A stretch of 53,402 nt of DNA. Source: Ignavibacteria bacterium (GTDB lineage Bacteria > Bacteroidota > Ignavibacteria > Ignavibacteriales > Melioribacteraceae). Positions 1-6,049 of the stretch are shown here, piece after piece; the first letter of the stretch is position 1, and the number at the start of each line of letters is the position of its first letter. The stretch is from contig JAAYAN010000066.1 in NCBI GenBank assembly GCA_012719345.1, forward strand, positions 1 through 53,402, in the 5' to 3' direction. A program made the translations under genes and the position numbers. Below the pieces are notes generated by a model. It was not told the origin of the DNA. It saw only the letters and a list, made by a program, of their open reading frames with translations, and searched no databases.

Positions 1-366
1 AAACAGCAATATCAATTTCTCCCACTTCGTGAACTTACACAATTTGTCACAAAACAGAAAATATTCTGTGAATCCAACATTATCAGCTGCTTTTTATATG
101 AGAAATTAGCCAAACTCGAGAGAGACGCAGCATGCTGCGTCTCTACACCGGCAACAGGTTCATTATCAGCGATAGTCAGATCATACAAATCAGCAGTATC
201 AAATATTGTTAGAAAAAACATCAATCCCCATTTCCAATGGCAAACGCGGTTTTATGATAGAATTATCAGGAATGAAAAGGAATTGTACCGGATAAGAAAA
301 TATATAGAACAAAACCCGTTAAAATGGGAATTGGAGAAAAACAATCCCGGAAATATTATAACGTAG
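1..366 (+). CDS. RAYT (REP-associated tyrosine transposase), 3' part
   Basis: The frame is open from base 1 to the TAG at 364-366 and has no start codon in the window, so this is the 3' end of a gene beginning upstream. The last 75 codons carry typical RAYT C-terminal signatures: SLSAIVRSYKSAV, FQWQTRFYDRIIRNEKEL and IEQNPLKWELEK. RAYTs are Y1/HUH single-strand transposases tied to REP hairpins. The catalytic HUH and Tyr region is not visible; the first 38 codons do not look like the usual family core. A 24-bp perfect palindrome is translated in frame (codons for ERDAACCVS). The stop codon lies inside the left hairpin of the REP composite that follows. Degenerate copies of this C-terminus recur at 2457, 3395 and 4699. 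Confidence 0.75.
   Translation, partial: KQQYQFLPLRELTQFVTKQKIFCESNIISCFLYEKLAKLERDAACCVSTPATGSLSAIVRSYKSAVSNIVRKNINPHFQWQTRFYDRIIRNEKELYRIRKYIEQNPLKWELEKNNPGNIIT
121..144. repeat. 24-bp perfect palindrome inside the RAYT frame
   Basis: Each 12-nt half (AGAGACGCAGCA and its complement) is exact, centred between 132 and 133, and followed by TAC. It shares the GAGACG...CGTCTCTAC edges of the REP right hairpins at 469-493, 1388-1413, 2351-2376 and 4634-4659, so it looks like a REP variant absorbed into the coding frame of the transposase. Confidence 0.7.
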
Positions 367-494
367 AGACGACCCGGCGGGTCGCCTCAAAACCAGATGC
401 AAGAGGCGCGGGAAATAATTTTGATGAACCGGAAAAATAATAAAGGTGAAAACCAATATTCAAGCAAGACGACGCACCGCATCGTCTCTACGGA
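361..494. repeat. REP composite (BIME-like), copy A, complete
   Basis: Two imperfect GC-rich hairpins face each other about 75 nt apart. The left one (363-388) has the core GACCCGGCGGGTC; the right one (469-493) has the core GCACCGCATCG, closed by GTCTCTACG. The outer ends CGTAGAGACGA and TCGTCTCTACG are inverted complements, so the unit has terminal inverted repeats. The spacer (GGGAAATAATTTTGATGAACC) is shared with copies B and C. It starts on the stop codon of the RAYT frame. Confidence 0.75.
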
Positions 495-564
495 TTAGGG
501 AAATACAGTTCGAAAAAAATAAAACTCAGAAATTACAAAATATTGAAAAATCAGATAAAAATAT

Positions 565-572
565 TATCTTTA
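565..572 (+). promoter_or_regulatory. Possible -7 box for the DUF433/DUF5615 operon
   Basis: TATCTTTA differs by one base from the Bacteroidota TAnnTTTG box and lies 41 nt before the ATG at 614. No clear -33 element was seen. Such boxes are common by chance in AT-rich DNA, so support is weak. Confidence 0.25.
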
Positions 573-613
573 TGCGTGTGTTAAAATCTATTAACATAAA
601 AGCAGGGGAATAA

Positions 614-847
614 ATGGAAAGACTTTTAGACAGAATAACTATAAATCCAAATATTTGTCACGGAAAACCATCAATCAGGAATATGCGGTATCCGGTGGAA
701 TTAGTGCTTGATCTTTTAGCTTCGGGGATGACAAATGAAGAGATAATAAATGATTATCCTGCAATAGAAATGGAAGATATAAGGGCTTGTCTTGCTTATG
801 CTTCAAAACTAACTCAAGTTAAATCAATTCATAAGATTGTTGCGTGA
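614..847 (+). CDS. DUF433-family antitoxin
   Basis: This 77-residue protein matches the DUF433 pattern along its whole length: RITINPNICHGKPSIRN, then LVLDLLASGMTNEEII and a C-terminal DYPAIEMEDIRACLAYA. DUF433 proteins are small helix-turn-helix-like proteins usually paired with a DUF5615 PIN-like protein, where they are the proposed antitoxin and autoregulator. The ATG at 614 has AGGGGA a few bases upstream. Its TGA overlaps the GTG start of the next gene in a 4-nt GTGA, which supports translational coupling. The pair sits between two REP composites (361-494 and 1287-1414). Confidence 0.85.
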   Translation: MERLLDRITINPNICHGKPSIRNMRYPVELVLDLLASGMTNEEIINDYPAIEMEDIRACLAYASKLTQVKSIHKIVA

Positions 848-1197
848 AATATATTATTGATGCCCAGTTACCAAAATCCATTTGCTGGATTTTTAACAGC
901 AGAGGTTTTGATGCAATTCATACAGATGATTTGCCTGATAAAGCTCGGACAACCGATGATCAAATCAGGGAGATTTCAATACGTGAGGATAGAATTGTAG
1001 TAACAAAAGATTCGGATTTTATAAATTCTCATTTAATTATTGGGGTACCAACAAAATTATTAATAATTACGACAGGCAACATAAGTAATAATTCATTATA
1101 TAATCTTTTAGCAAAAAATATTGAACAAATAACAGAATTGTTTGAAGAACACAACTTGTTGGAACTTAACAATATCGAAATAATTGCACACAATTAA
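844..1197 (+). CDS. DUF5615 PIN-like toxin
   Basis: This 117-residue protein starts with a GTG that overlaps the antitoxin stop. It follows the DUF5615/Mut7-C-like PIN pattern: an N-terminal acidic strand (IIDAQLP, D6), a TTDDQI segment with acidic residues near 38-39, and VVTKDSDF with D56 and D58. These acidic positions would form the metal site of a PIN-type RNase. DUF433/DUF5615 pairs are regarded as VapBC-like toxin-antitoxin modules; the RNase role here is by family only. The frame shows no sign of decay. Confidence 0.8.
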   Translation: MKYIIDAQLPKSICWIFNSRGFDAIHTDDLPDKARTTDDQIREISIREDRIVVTKDSDFINSHLIIGVPTKLLIITTGNISNNSLYNLLAKNIEQITELFEEHNLLELNNIEIIAHN

Positions 1198-1286
1198 AAG
1201 AGATACCTGACTTTTATACCGGATAAAATCTGCAAGATTAGAGGGATATTATTATATCCAGCCGTTTTCAATAATAATAATTAAAC

Positions 1287-1414
1287 CGTAGAACCAACCC
1301 GGCGGGTCGTCTCAAAACCCGGTGTAAGGTGCGGAAATAATTTTGATGAACCGGAAAAAAATAAATGTGAAAACCAATTATTTAAAAGAGACGACGCACC
1401 GCATCGTCTCTACG
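1287..1414. repeat. REP composite, copy B, complete
   Basis: It has the same order as copy A: left hairpin (CGTAGAACCAACCCGGCGGG onward), the shared AAATAATTTTGATGAACCGG spacer and the right hairpin ending CATCGTCTCTACG at 1414. The left hairpin carries the variant CGTAGAACCAACC also seen at 4754. There is no RAYT remnant directly upstream, only the AAACCGTAG that ends the RAYT frame elsewhere. Confidence 0.7.
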
Positions 1415-1495
1415 AAGGCAACTAAAACATTATTTCAGTTTATAGACAGCACACCTGTAAACCAATTATTCATTTTTAATTCTTAATTTTTAATT

Positions 1496-1521
1496 ACTAA
1501 AGGGCGTTTCCGCCCTTTAGT
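1496..1521. terminator. Stem-loop between convergent TA operons
   Basis: ACTAAAGGGCG (1496-1506), loop TTTC and CGCCCTTTAGT (1511-1521) form an 11-bp perfect stem, followed on the plus strand by TTT. It lies just beyond the stop of the minus-strand HEPN gene and could end transcription arriving from either side. Confidence 0.6.
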
Positions 1522-1533
1522 TTTGCTTCCAAA

Positions 1534-1950
1534 TTATGAATATTTTTTAATATTATTTTTGAATTCATCAAATACAGTTTTTGAATATTCTACCAAAGTT
1601 GCCATCCTCTCCGGAAATAAATCCAACGAATAAGCATGGCTAAAATAATGCCGGAATGCCAAATACTGCCCTAGATTGAGCTTGCATTTTTCTGTAATAA
1701 TTTCATTTTGTACAGCTTTCTCGAGTAATTCTTTATGCCAGGAATTACCATTTGGTACAGTTAGCTTTATGCTGATAAAAATTTGTTTTAAAATATTTTC
1801 TATTCCATTATAAAAGCTGTGTAAATAGGCCGCAACTCCTGCCAATTCAAGCGGTGAAAGAAAAGGCAGTTTTGTATGCAACGGCATTTCATTAAGTATT
1901 TCTTCAATATTTTCAAATTCAGCCAGAATCTTTTGAGATAGTTTATCCAT
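1534..1950 (-). CDS. HepT-like HEPN toxin
   Basis: This 138-residue all-helical protein carries the HEPN RNase motif Rx4HxY as RHYFSHAY (R100, H105, Y107), preceded by helices with the HepT-like LAGVAAYLHSFYNGIENILKQIF. In HepT/MntA modules the HEPN protein is the toxin and the paired minimal nucleotidyltransferase neutralises it by AMP addition near this motif. The gene overlaps the nucleotidyltransferase upstream by 8 nt, a typical arrangement. All key residues are present, so it looks functional. Confidence 0.85.
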   Translation of the reverse strand: MDKLSQKILAEFENIEEILNEMPLHTKLPFLSPLELAGVAAYLHSFYNGIENILKQIFISIKLTVPNGNSWHKELLEKAVQNEIITEKCKLNLGQYLAFRHYFSHAYSLDLFPERMATLVEYSKTVFDEFKNNIKKYS

Positions 1951-2218
1951 AAAGAAGAAGACCTTCAGCTTTAATATTATTATTAAATAATGACTTTTTT
2001 TTCAAGTTAATTAAATCAACCGGTTTAGAAAGTGAAAAAATCAAATCACTATAAAATTTAAAGAAAACTGCTTCGGAAATACCTTCAACAGCAATATCAA
2101 TATCTTTAGAAAATTTTCCTTGACTAAGGTTTGAACCAAAAAGATATACTTTGGAAACCCCGTATTTTTTGGCTAATTCGATTATTCTATATTTGTCTTC
2201 ATCAGAAATCATATTCAA
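1943..2218 (-). CDS. MntA-like nucleotidyltransferase antitoxin
   Basis: This 91-residue minimal nucleotidyltransferase has the family signature as FGSNLSQGKFSKDIDIAV: G28, S29, then D39 and D41. The spacing between GS and DxD is nine residues; the usual HepT/MntA description has ten. The N-terminal helix (DKYRIIELAKKYG) and the C-terminal IKAEGLLLYG are also typical. It comes first in the operon and overlaps the HEPN gene by 8 nt. By family knowledge it would act as antitoxin, AMPylating the partner. Confidence 0.85.
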   Translation of the reverse strand: MNMISDEDKYRIIELAKKYGVSKVYLFGSNLSQGKFSKDIDIAVEGISEAVFFKFYSDLIFSLSKPVDLINLKKKSLFNNNIKAEGLLLYG

Positions 2219-2290
2219 AGTTAAAATAATGCTGCTAATTTTACAAATAAATTCTTATCTATAATTAAATAACAATAATGAAATAAAATT

Positions 2291-2377
2291 ACGGGAAATA
2301 ATTTTGTTGAACCGGAAAAAATATTAAACGTGAAAACCAATCATTCAAACGAGACGACGCACCGCATCGTCTCTACA
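2291..2377. repeat. REP composite, copy C, left hairpin missing
   Basis: It begins in the conserved spacer (ACGGGAAATAATTTTGTTGA) and ends with a complete right hairpin at 2351-2376. The left hairpin is absent. From 2378 to about 2456 a further stretch (AATCGGACAAAT, AAATCTGTTAGTACATAACG) is shared with the sequence after copy D, so the repeat extends beyond the hairpin and runs into a RAYT scar. Confidence 0.7.
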
Positions 2378-2456
2378 CCAACATTGACAACAATTAAAAA
2401 ATTCTGTGAGTTCAATAATCGGACAAATTAAATCTGTTAGTACATAACGAATTAAA

Positions 2457-2513
2457 AATATCAATCCCCATTTCCAATGGCAGGCGCGGTTTTTTGGCAG
2501 GATAGTCAATTAA
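2457..2513 (+). pseudogene. RAYT C-terminal remnant, scar 2
   Basis: Translation gives NINPHFQWQARFFGRIVN and then a stop, matching the RAYT segment at 217-273 before breaking down. Nothing of the rest of the transposase is present. Confidence 0.65.
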
Positions 2514-2548
2514 TCGAGAATAGTATTTATTATTGATATGAATATTAT

Positions 2549-2575
2549 TAAATTTGCGTAGATTTTTATAATCTA
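2549..2575 (+). promoter_or_regulatory. -7 box and inverted repeat before vapBC
   Basis: TAAATTTG (2549-2556) fits the Bacteroidota TAnnTTTG -7 box exactly. An inverted repeat, TAGATT (2559-2564) and AATCTA (2570-2575), follows and would overlap the transcription start, where an autoregulating antitoxin could bind. No good -33 element was found. Confidence 0.4.
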
Positions 2576-2616
2576 AAAGTATTCCATAAAATAAATTTAA
2601 TGTTGCGGTGGTAAAG

Positions 2617-2856
2617 ATGAATTTGCAAAATAGTGACCTTTCTAATATAAAGTCGATATATCATTTTTTAAAGAACATCGATACAAATGAAAAAATGATG
2701 TTGATATCAATGCTTTCAAGCAAGGGAACAGTTTCTCCAAAGAAATCTGATTTTTTTGAATGTTTCGGAAAACTTGAAACTAAAGAAAGTGCTGATAAAT
2801 TAGTGGGTGAAATTTATAATTCGCGGCAATTTATTGAAAAAGAAATAGCTTTATGA
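2617..2856 (+). CDS. Small VapB-like antitoxin
   Basis: The protein has 79 residues from the ATG at 2617. A GTG at 2608 would add three residues, but GGTGG before 2617 fits a ribosome site for the ATG. The C-terminal segment FGKLETKESADKLVGEIYNSRQF resembles the toxin-wrapping tail of Bacteroidota VapB antitoxins (ESAEKLIEEIRSSR type). The N-terminal part is not a fold I recognise. Its stop overlaps the toxin start by 4 nt (ATGA), as in most vapBC operons. The antitoxin role rests mainly on this context. Confidence 0.65.
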   Translation: MNLQNSDLSNIKSIYHFLKNIDTNEKMMLISMLSSKGTVSPKKSDFFECFGKLETKESADKLVGEIYNSRQFIEKEIAL

Positions 2857-3248
2857 AGAAGTATTTATTAGATACGGATATTTGTATTTATTTCCTAAAA
2901 GGCTTATATGATATAGATAAAAAAATAAACTCAGCCGGATTTGAAAATATTTCCATTTCCGAGATTACTGTTGCCGAATTGAAATATGGAGTTGAAAACA
3001 GTTCAAACAAAGTAAAAAACAGAAAAGTTATTAATCAATTTATTGATTCGATTTCGATACTCCCGATTATTAACTGCCTTGATTATTATGCATCCGAGAA
3101 AGTCAGACTAAGAAAAAGCGGTTTGCCAATTGATGATTTTGATTTACTGATAGGTTGTACAGCAGTTTCAAATAATATGACTTTAGTTACAAGGAATATT
3201 CGCCACCTGAACAGAATAAAAAATATATCCATCGAAAATTGGGTTTAA
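2853..3248 (+). CDS. vapC: VapC-like PIN-domain toxin
   Basis: This 131-residue PIN protein has the expected acidic positions: LLDTD (D7), VAELKYG (E42) and IDDFDLLIGCTAV (D97), followed by LVTRNIRHLNRI, where the fourth position is Asn, as in many Bacteroidota VapCs. VapC toxins are Mg-dependent endoribonucleases that cut tRNA or rRNA. It is translationally coupled to the antitoxin ahead of it. Length and motif order are complete, so it is probably functional; the target cannot be read from the sequence. Confidence 0.88.
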   Translation: MKKYLLDTDICIYFLKGLYDIDKKINSAGFENISISEITVAELKYGVENSSNKVKNRKVINQFIDSISILPIINCLDYYASEKVRLRKSGLPIDDFDLLIGCTAVSNNMTLVTRNIRHLNRIKNISIENWV

Positions 3249-3287
3249 CTAAAATACCAATCTATAAAAAAATCTAATAAAAATAAT

Positions 3288-3310
3288 CGACGCACCGCAT
3301 CGTCTCTACG
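3288..3310. repeat. REP right hairpin, copy D
   Basis: Only the right hairpin remains (CGACGCACCGCATCG then TCTCTACG), 40 nt after the vapC stop. The sequence to about 3390 repeats the flank behind copy C (TTCAATAATCGG, AAATCTGTTAGTACATAACG). Confidence 0.65.
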
Positions 3311-3394
3311 ACAACAACGATAACAATTAAATAATTCGGTAGTTTCAATAATCGGGCAAATAAAATCTGTTAGTACATAACGCATTAAAACGTT

Positions 3395-3466
3395 AAGCCG
3401 GGTTTCCAATGGCAGTCGCGGTTTTATGACTGAATATTGAGAAATGAAAAGAAATTGCACCGATAG
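3395..3466 (+). pseudogene. RAYT C-terminal remnant, scar 3
   Basis: Translation gives KPGFQWQSRFYD, a stop, ILRNEKKLHR, then another stop. This matches the RAYT segment around FQWQTRFYDRIIRNEKELYR with two in-frame stops. The rest of 3249-3576 holds only REP copy D and the promoter region of the next operon. Confidence 0.7.
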
Positions 3467-3526
3467 CGGGTTATAATAAAACAAAAAGATAATAAAAATA
3501 TTCTTTCTAATTAGAATCGATTTATA

Positions 3527-3569
3527 TATCTTTGGAAAGAAAGTAAACAATTGTTTATTTAAGTAAACA
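3527..3569 (+). promoter_or_regulatory. -7 box and 14-bp palindromic operator
   Basis: TATCTTTG (3527-3534) is an exact TAnnTTTG box. TAAACAATTGTTTA (3544-3557) is a perfect 14-bp palindrome, and its half AGTAAACA (3542-3549) repeats at 3562-3569. The start site would fall within these sites, immediately ahead of a gene with an N-terminal winged helix, which suggests autorepression. Confidence 0.55.
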
Positions 3570-3576
3570 CTATCTT

Positions 3577-4191
3577 ATGATATTCAATCAAATATTATCT
3601 CATATCTTTTCATCAAAATCAAATGTACTTGTATTTCGGGAGCTTCTAAATGTTTCCGGCGGTCTTAACGGGAGAGAAATTGCAAGAAGAAGCGGACTGA
3701 CACCGAAAACCGCCCACAGAGTACTTTCATTGTTGCTTGATTATAATCTTGTTGAAAGACAAAGCGGAAATACTGAGCATTTTTACAAGTTGAATAATAA
3801 AAATTGGCTGGTAGCAAATATTGTACGTCCTTCATTTGAAGCCGAAAACAGATTCCTGAAAGACGTTACTGATTTTATTGTAAATCAGACATATGAATAT
3901 TGTTTGCAGATACTTTTGTTTGGCAGCGTTGCGCGGAAAGAGGAAAATTTGAGTAGCGATCTTGATGTTTGCTTTATTCCTAAAGATGTAAATCTAAAAG
4001 ATAAGCTTGAGGATAAAATACTTGATATTACAGAAAAAATTAAAATTACTTACGGCGCCAACCTCTCTCCCATATATTTAAGTATTAAAGAATTTGAAGA
4101 AGCTAAAAAAAAGGTCGTTAAAAATATAAAGAAAGAAGGTATTTTGTTATATAAGGAAAAGATAATTGGTAAGGAAAAGCAGCAGAACTAA
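3577..4191 (+). CDS. Winged-helix-nucleotidyltransferase fusion protein
   Basis: This 204-residue protein has two parts. Residues 15-75 form a MarR/ArsR-like winged helix (GREIARRSGLTPKTAHRVLSLL, then a wing ending EHFYKL). Residues 100-190 form a minimal nucleotidyltransferase with FGSVARKEENLSSDLDV: G116, S117, and D128 and D130 ten residues on, the canonical GSx10DxD. MNT domains pair with HEPN proteins as antitoxins. Here the added DNA-binding domain probably makes the antitoxin its own repressor. It overlaps the HEPN gene by 26 nt. All metal-binding positions are intact. Confidence 0.8.
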   Translation: MIFNQILSHIFSSKSNVLVFRELLNVSGGLNGREIARRSGLTPKTAHRVLSLLLDYNLVERQSGNTEHFYKLNNKNWLVANIVRPSFEAENRFLKDVTDFIVNQTYEYCLQILLFGSVARKEENLSSDLDVCFIPKDVNLKDKLEDKILDITEKIKITYGANLSPIYLSIKEFEEAKKKVVKNIKKEGILLYKEKIIGKEKQQN

Positions 4192-4579
4192 ATATGATAG
4201 AAATGATGCAGTTAAGTTCAAACGCGTTGCAGAAAATTTTATTGAAGGAGCAAAATTAGCATACGAATTTGAATATTATAATGCGGCAGGCGTATTGGTT
4301 GTGCATGCAGCAATTGCTTTAGCAGATTATGTTACGATTTATTTAAAGGGAGAAAAGTGCAAAGGAGATAATCATTTTGAAATTTTAAATCTGATTAAGG
4401 AAATAACCTTCGAGGAAGAGAAAAGAACTAAAGCTATCAAAAATCTCGAATCAATACTTCATATCAAGAGCAGTGTTTCATACACGGGTGAAATTTATAC
4501 TAAAAGTGATATTGAAAAATTATTTCAGAAATACACTAAATTCGAATCCTGGGTGAAAATAATTACGCCATTTTTATAA
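4166..4579 (+). CDS. HEPN-domain protein, partner of the NTase
   Basis: This 137-residue helical HEPN protein has FKRVAENFIEGAKLAYEFEYYNAAGVLVVHAAIALADY at its start and SYTGEIYTKSDIEKLFQKYTKFESWV near its end. The start is a TTG at 4166, supported by AAGGAAAAG five bases upstream; no in-frame ATG offers a better choice. I do not see the RNase motif Rx4-6H: the matching region reads HIKSSVSYTGEIY. So it may belong to the non-nucleolytic HEPN group, or act by another mechanism. It is coupled to the upstream winged-helix-nucleotidyltransferase gene. Confidence 0.7.
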   Translation: MVRKSSRTKYDRNDAVKFKRVAENFIEGAKLAYEFEYYNAAGVLVVHAAIALADYVTIYLKGEKCKGDNHFEILNLIKEITFEEEKRTKAIKNLESILHIKSSVSYTGEIYTKSDIEKLFQKYTKFESWVKIITPFL

Positions 4580-4633
4580 CCACAATTGACAAGAAACAAC
4601 TGCTATTTAAAGAACTTTCCAAAAATCATAAAC

Positions 4634-4659
4634 GAGACGACGCACCGCATCGTCTCTAC
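4634..4659. repeat. REP right hairpin, copy E
   Basis: GAGACGACGC and GCATCGTCTC form the stem, followed by TAC, as in the other copies. It lies 55 nt after the HEPN stop. The sequence following it (AACATTGATAACAA) repeats the flank of copies C and D. Confidence 0.65.
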
Positions 4660-4698
4660 AAAAACATTGATAACAAATAACACAATCCGAGATTGTCT

Positions 4699-4758
4699 GA
4701 ACAAAATCCTTTAAAATGGGACTTGGAGAAAAACAATCTTCGAAATTTCAAACCGTAG
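4699..4758 (+). pseudogene. RAYT C-terminal remnant, scar 4
   Basis: Translation gives EQNPLKWDLEKNNLRNFKP and a TAG, matching the last 20 codons of the RAYT at 1-366. The TAG is again part of the left REP hairpin. Confidence 0.7.
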
Positions 4759-4783
4759 AACCAACCCGGCGGGTCGTCTCAAA
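4754..4783. repeat. REP left hairpin, copy F
   Basis: CGTAGAACCAACC, GGCGGGTCGTCTC and AAA form a left hairpin of the copy B type, with no spacer or right hairpin behind it. It marks the right end of the REP/RAYT-rich island, 21 nt from the stop of the glycosyltransferase. Confidence 0.65.
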
Positions 4784-4804
4784 GCACACGGGAAGAAAAA
4801 TCAG

Positions 4805-6031
4805 TTAATCATTATTATTGTGTTTTAACATCCTTATCGCAAAGGGAAGTAAGATTACAATTAAATATTTTTCCCAAACCTGGTAGGAAAACGGCATTAT
4901 CAGTAGAAATGAAATAACAGATAAATCCAGAAAAACTAAATAATCCACATTCTTTTTCATCACCTTTTTTATACTGCCGGAAAATAAAAAAGTAAGCGCC
5001 AGCAAACCAAGCAAAAAGAAAAAATACAGCACCAAATGCTCTAAAAAATCTATCGGAAAAATCACTTTAATTAGTCTGTGCGCGAACCCCACGGTTTCAA
5101 ATCCCGTCATTTGCAATGTTACTTGTGATGGAGTTACAGGGAAGAAAAAGTAAAGGAAAGAAATTACAATCACAGTAAGCGTTAAATTTCTATTTTCCTT
5201 AAAAAATTGCCAAAAGCTTTTAACTGAAAACAAAATAAAAGGAAGCGAATACACTGCTAAAAAAGTAATGTAAGTTACTAAGTTCGATATTCTGAAATTA
5301 AATGCTTCGTTTCCGGTCGTCCATCTCTCTAATCCGGATTTTGGCGCTAATCCGTTCCATAAAAAAAATAAATATAAAAGCGGAATTATTGAAATGAACG
5401 AAACGATTAAGGGTTTAATCCATAGTTTATTTCTTATATGCAAAAAGTTTATTGCTGCATAACCCGAGACAGCAACAAGGATGAAAATATTGTATTGTCT
5501 TATCAGCAAAGAACCCATTGCCCCAATAAATAAAAGGAAATTGCTTCGCAGGTAAACAGCATAAAATATAATTAATAGGAAAAGATAACTTAACGAATCG
5601 GTATAGACAAATAAATGCGAGCCTAACAAATAAGGATTTAAGATTATTGCCAGACTTGCGAAAAATGAAGCCTTAGCATTTTCTGTTGTCATCTTAAAAA
5701 TGTAATAAACAAATAGGAATGAAAATAAACCCGTAATAACTGAAAGAAGACGTAATGTTTGGATTTCATTCCCGAATATTTTTCCCCAATACGAGTAAAC
5801 TATATAAAACAGCGGCGGCGTAACTTCGGGATAATCTTGAACTGCTTCTGAAATAGTTCTATCCGAAAAGAAGGAAATCGTTTCTGCAAAGTGACCTTCA
5901 TCGCCCCAGTAATCTGCATTATAAAAGAATGAATAAGCAGAAAAAAGGATTGAAATATTGATAAGAAAATATAGTTTACCGAAAACCGACAGATTTATAT
6001 ATTTAAATAAGGAACTCTTCAAAATATTCAC
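4805..6031 (-). CDS. GT-C fold membrane glycosyltransferase
   Basis: This 408-residue protein has about ten hydrophobic segments. The first outside loop holds the acidic pair typical of GT-C enzymes (ADYWGDEGHFAETISFF), followed by PEVTPPLFYIVYSYWGKIFG. This matches the ArnT/PMT-like (GT39/GT83) or ALG10-like architecture, which uses lipid-phosphate sugar donors on the periplasmic side. The acceptor cannot be read from the sequence. It stands between the REP island and the SulP gene and reads away from both. No truncation is evident. Confidence 0.65.
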   Translation of the reverse strand: MNILKSSLFKYINLSVFGKLYFLINISILFSAYSFFYNADYWGDEGHFAETISFFSDRTISEAVQDYPEVTPPLFYIVYSYWGKIFGNEIQTLRLLSVITGLFSFLFVYYIFKMTTENAKASFFASLAIILNPYLLGSHLFVYTDSLSYLFLLIIFYAVYLRSNFLLFIGAMGSLLIRQYNIFILVAVSGYAAINFLHIRNKLWIKPLIVSFISIIPLLYLFFLWNGLAPKSGLERWTTGNEAFNFRISNLVTYITFLAVYSLPFILFSVKSFWQFFKENRNLTLTVIVISFLYFFFPVTPSQVTLQMTGFETVGFAHRLIKVIFPIDFLEHLVLYFFFLLGLLALTFLFSGSIKKVMKKNVDYLVFLDLSVISFLLIMPFSYQVWEKYLIVILLPFAIRMLKHNNND

Positions 6032-6049
6032 TTAGTATTTTAAAAGCAT

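Larger units (their letters stand above)
1198..1533. other. Intergenic, REP composite plus stem-loop
   Basis: This gap between two convergent toxin-antitoxin operons holds REP copy B (1287-1414), a tract of near-repeats of TTAATTCTTAATTTTTAA (about 1467-1495) like the AT-rich repeats near 35.2 kb, and a strong stem-loop at 1496-1521. No coding frame is supported. Confidence 0.6.

Noticed and set aside
12-224. 70-codon minus-strand frame
   Set aside because: It is the complement of the RAYT frame and spans its palindrome; the plus-strand translation has clear RAYT motifs.
3245-3550. 101-codon minus-strand frame
   Set aside because: It covers REP copy D, a RAYT scar and a promoter region, with no ribosome site.
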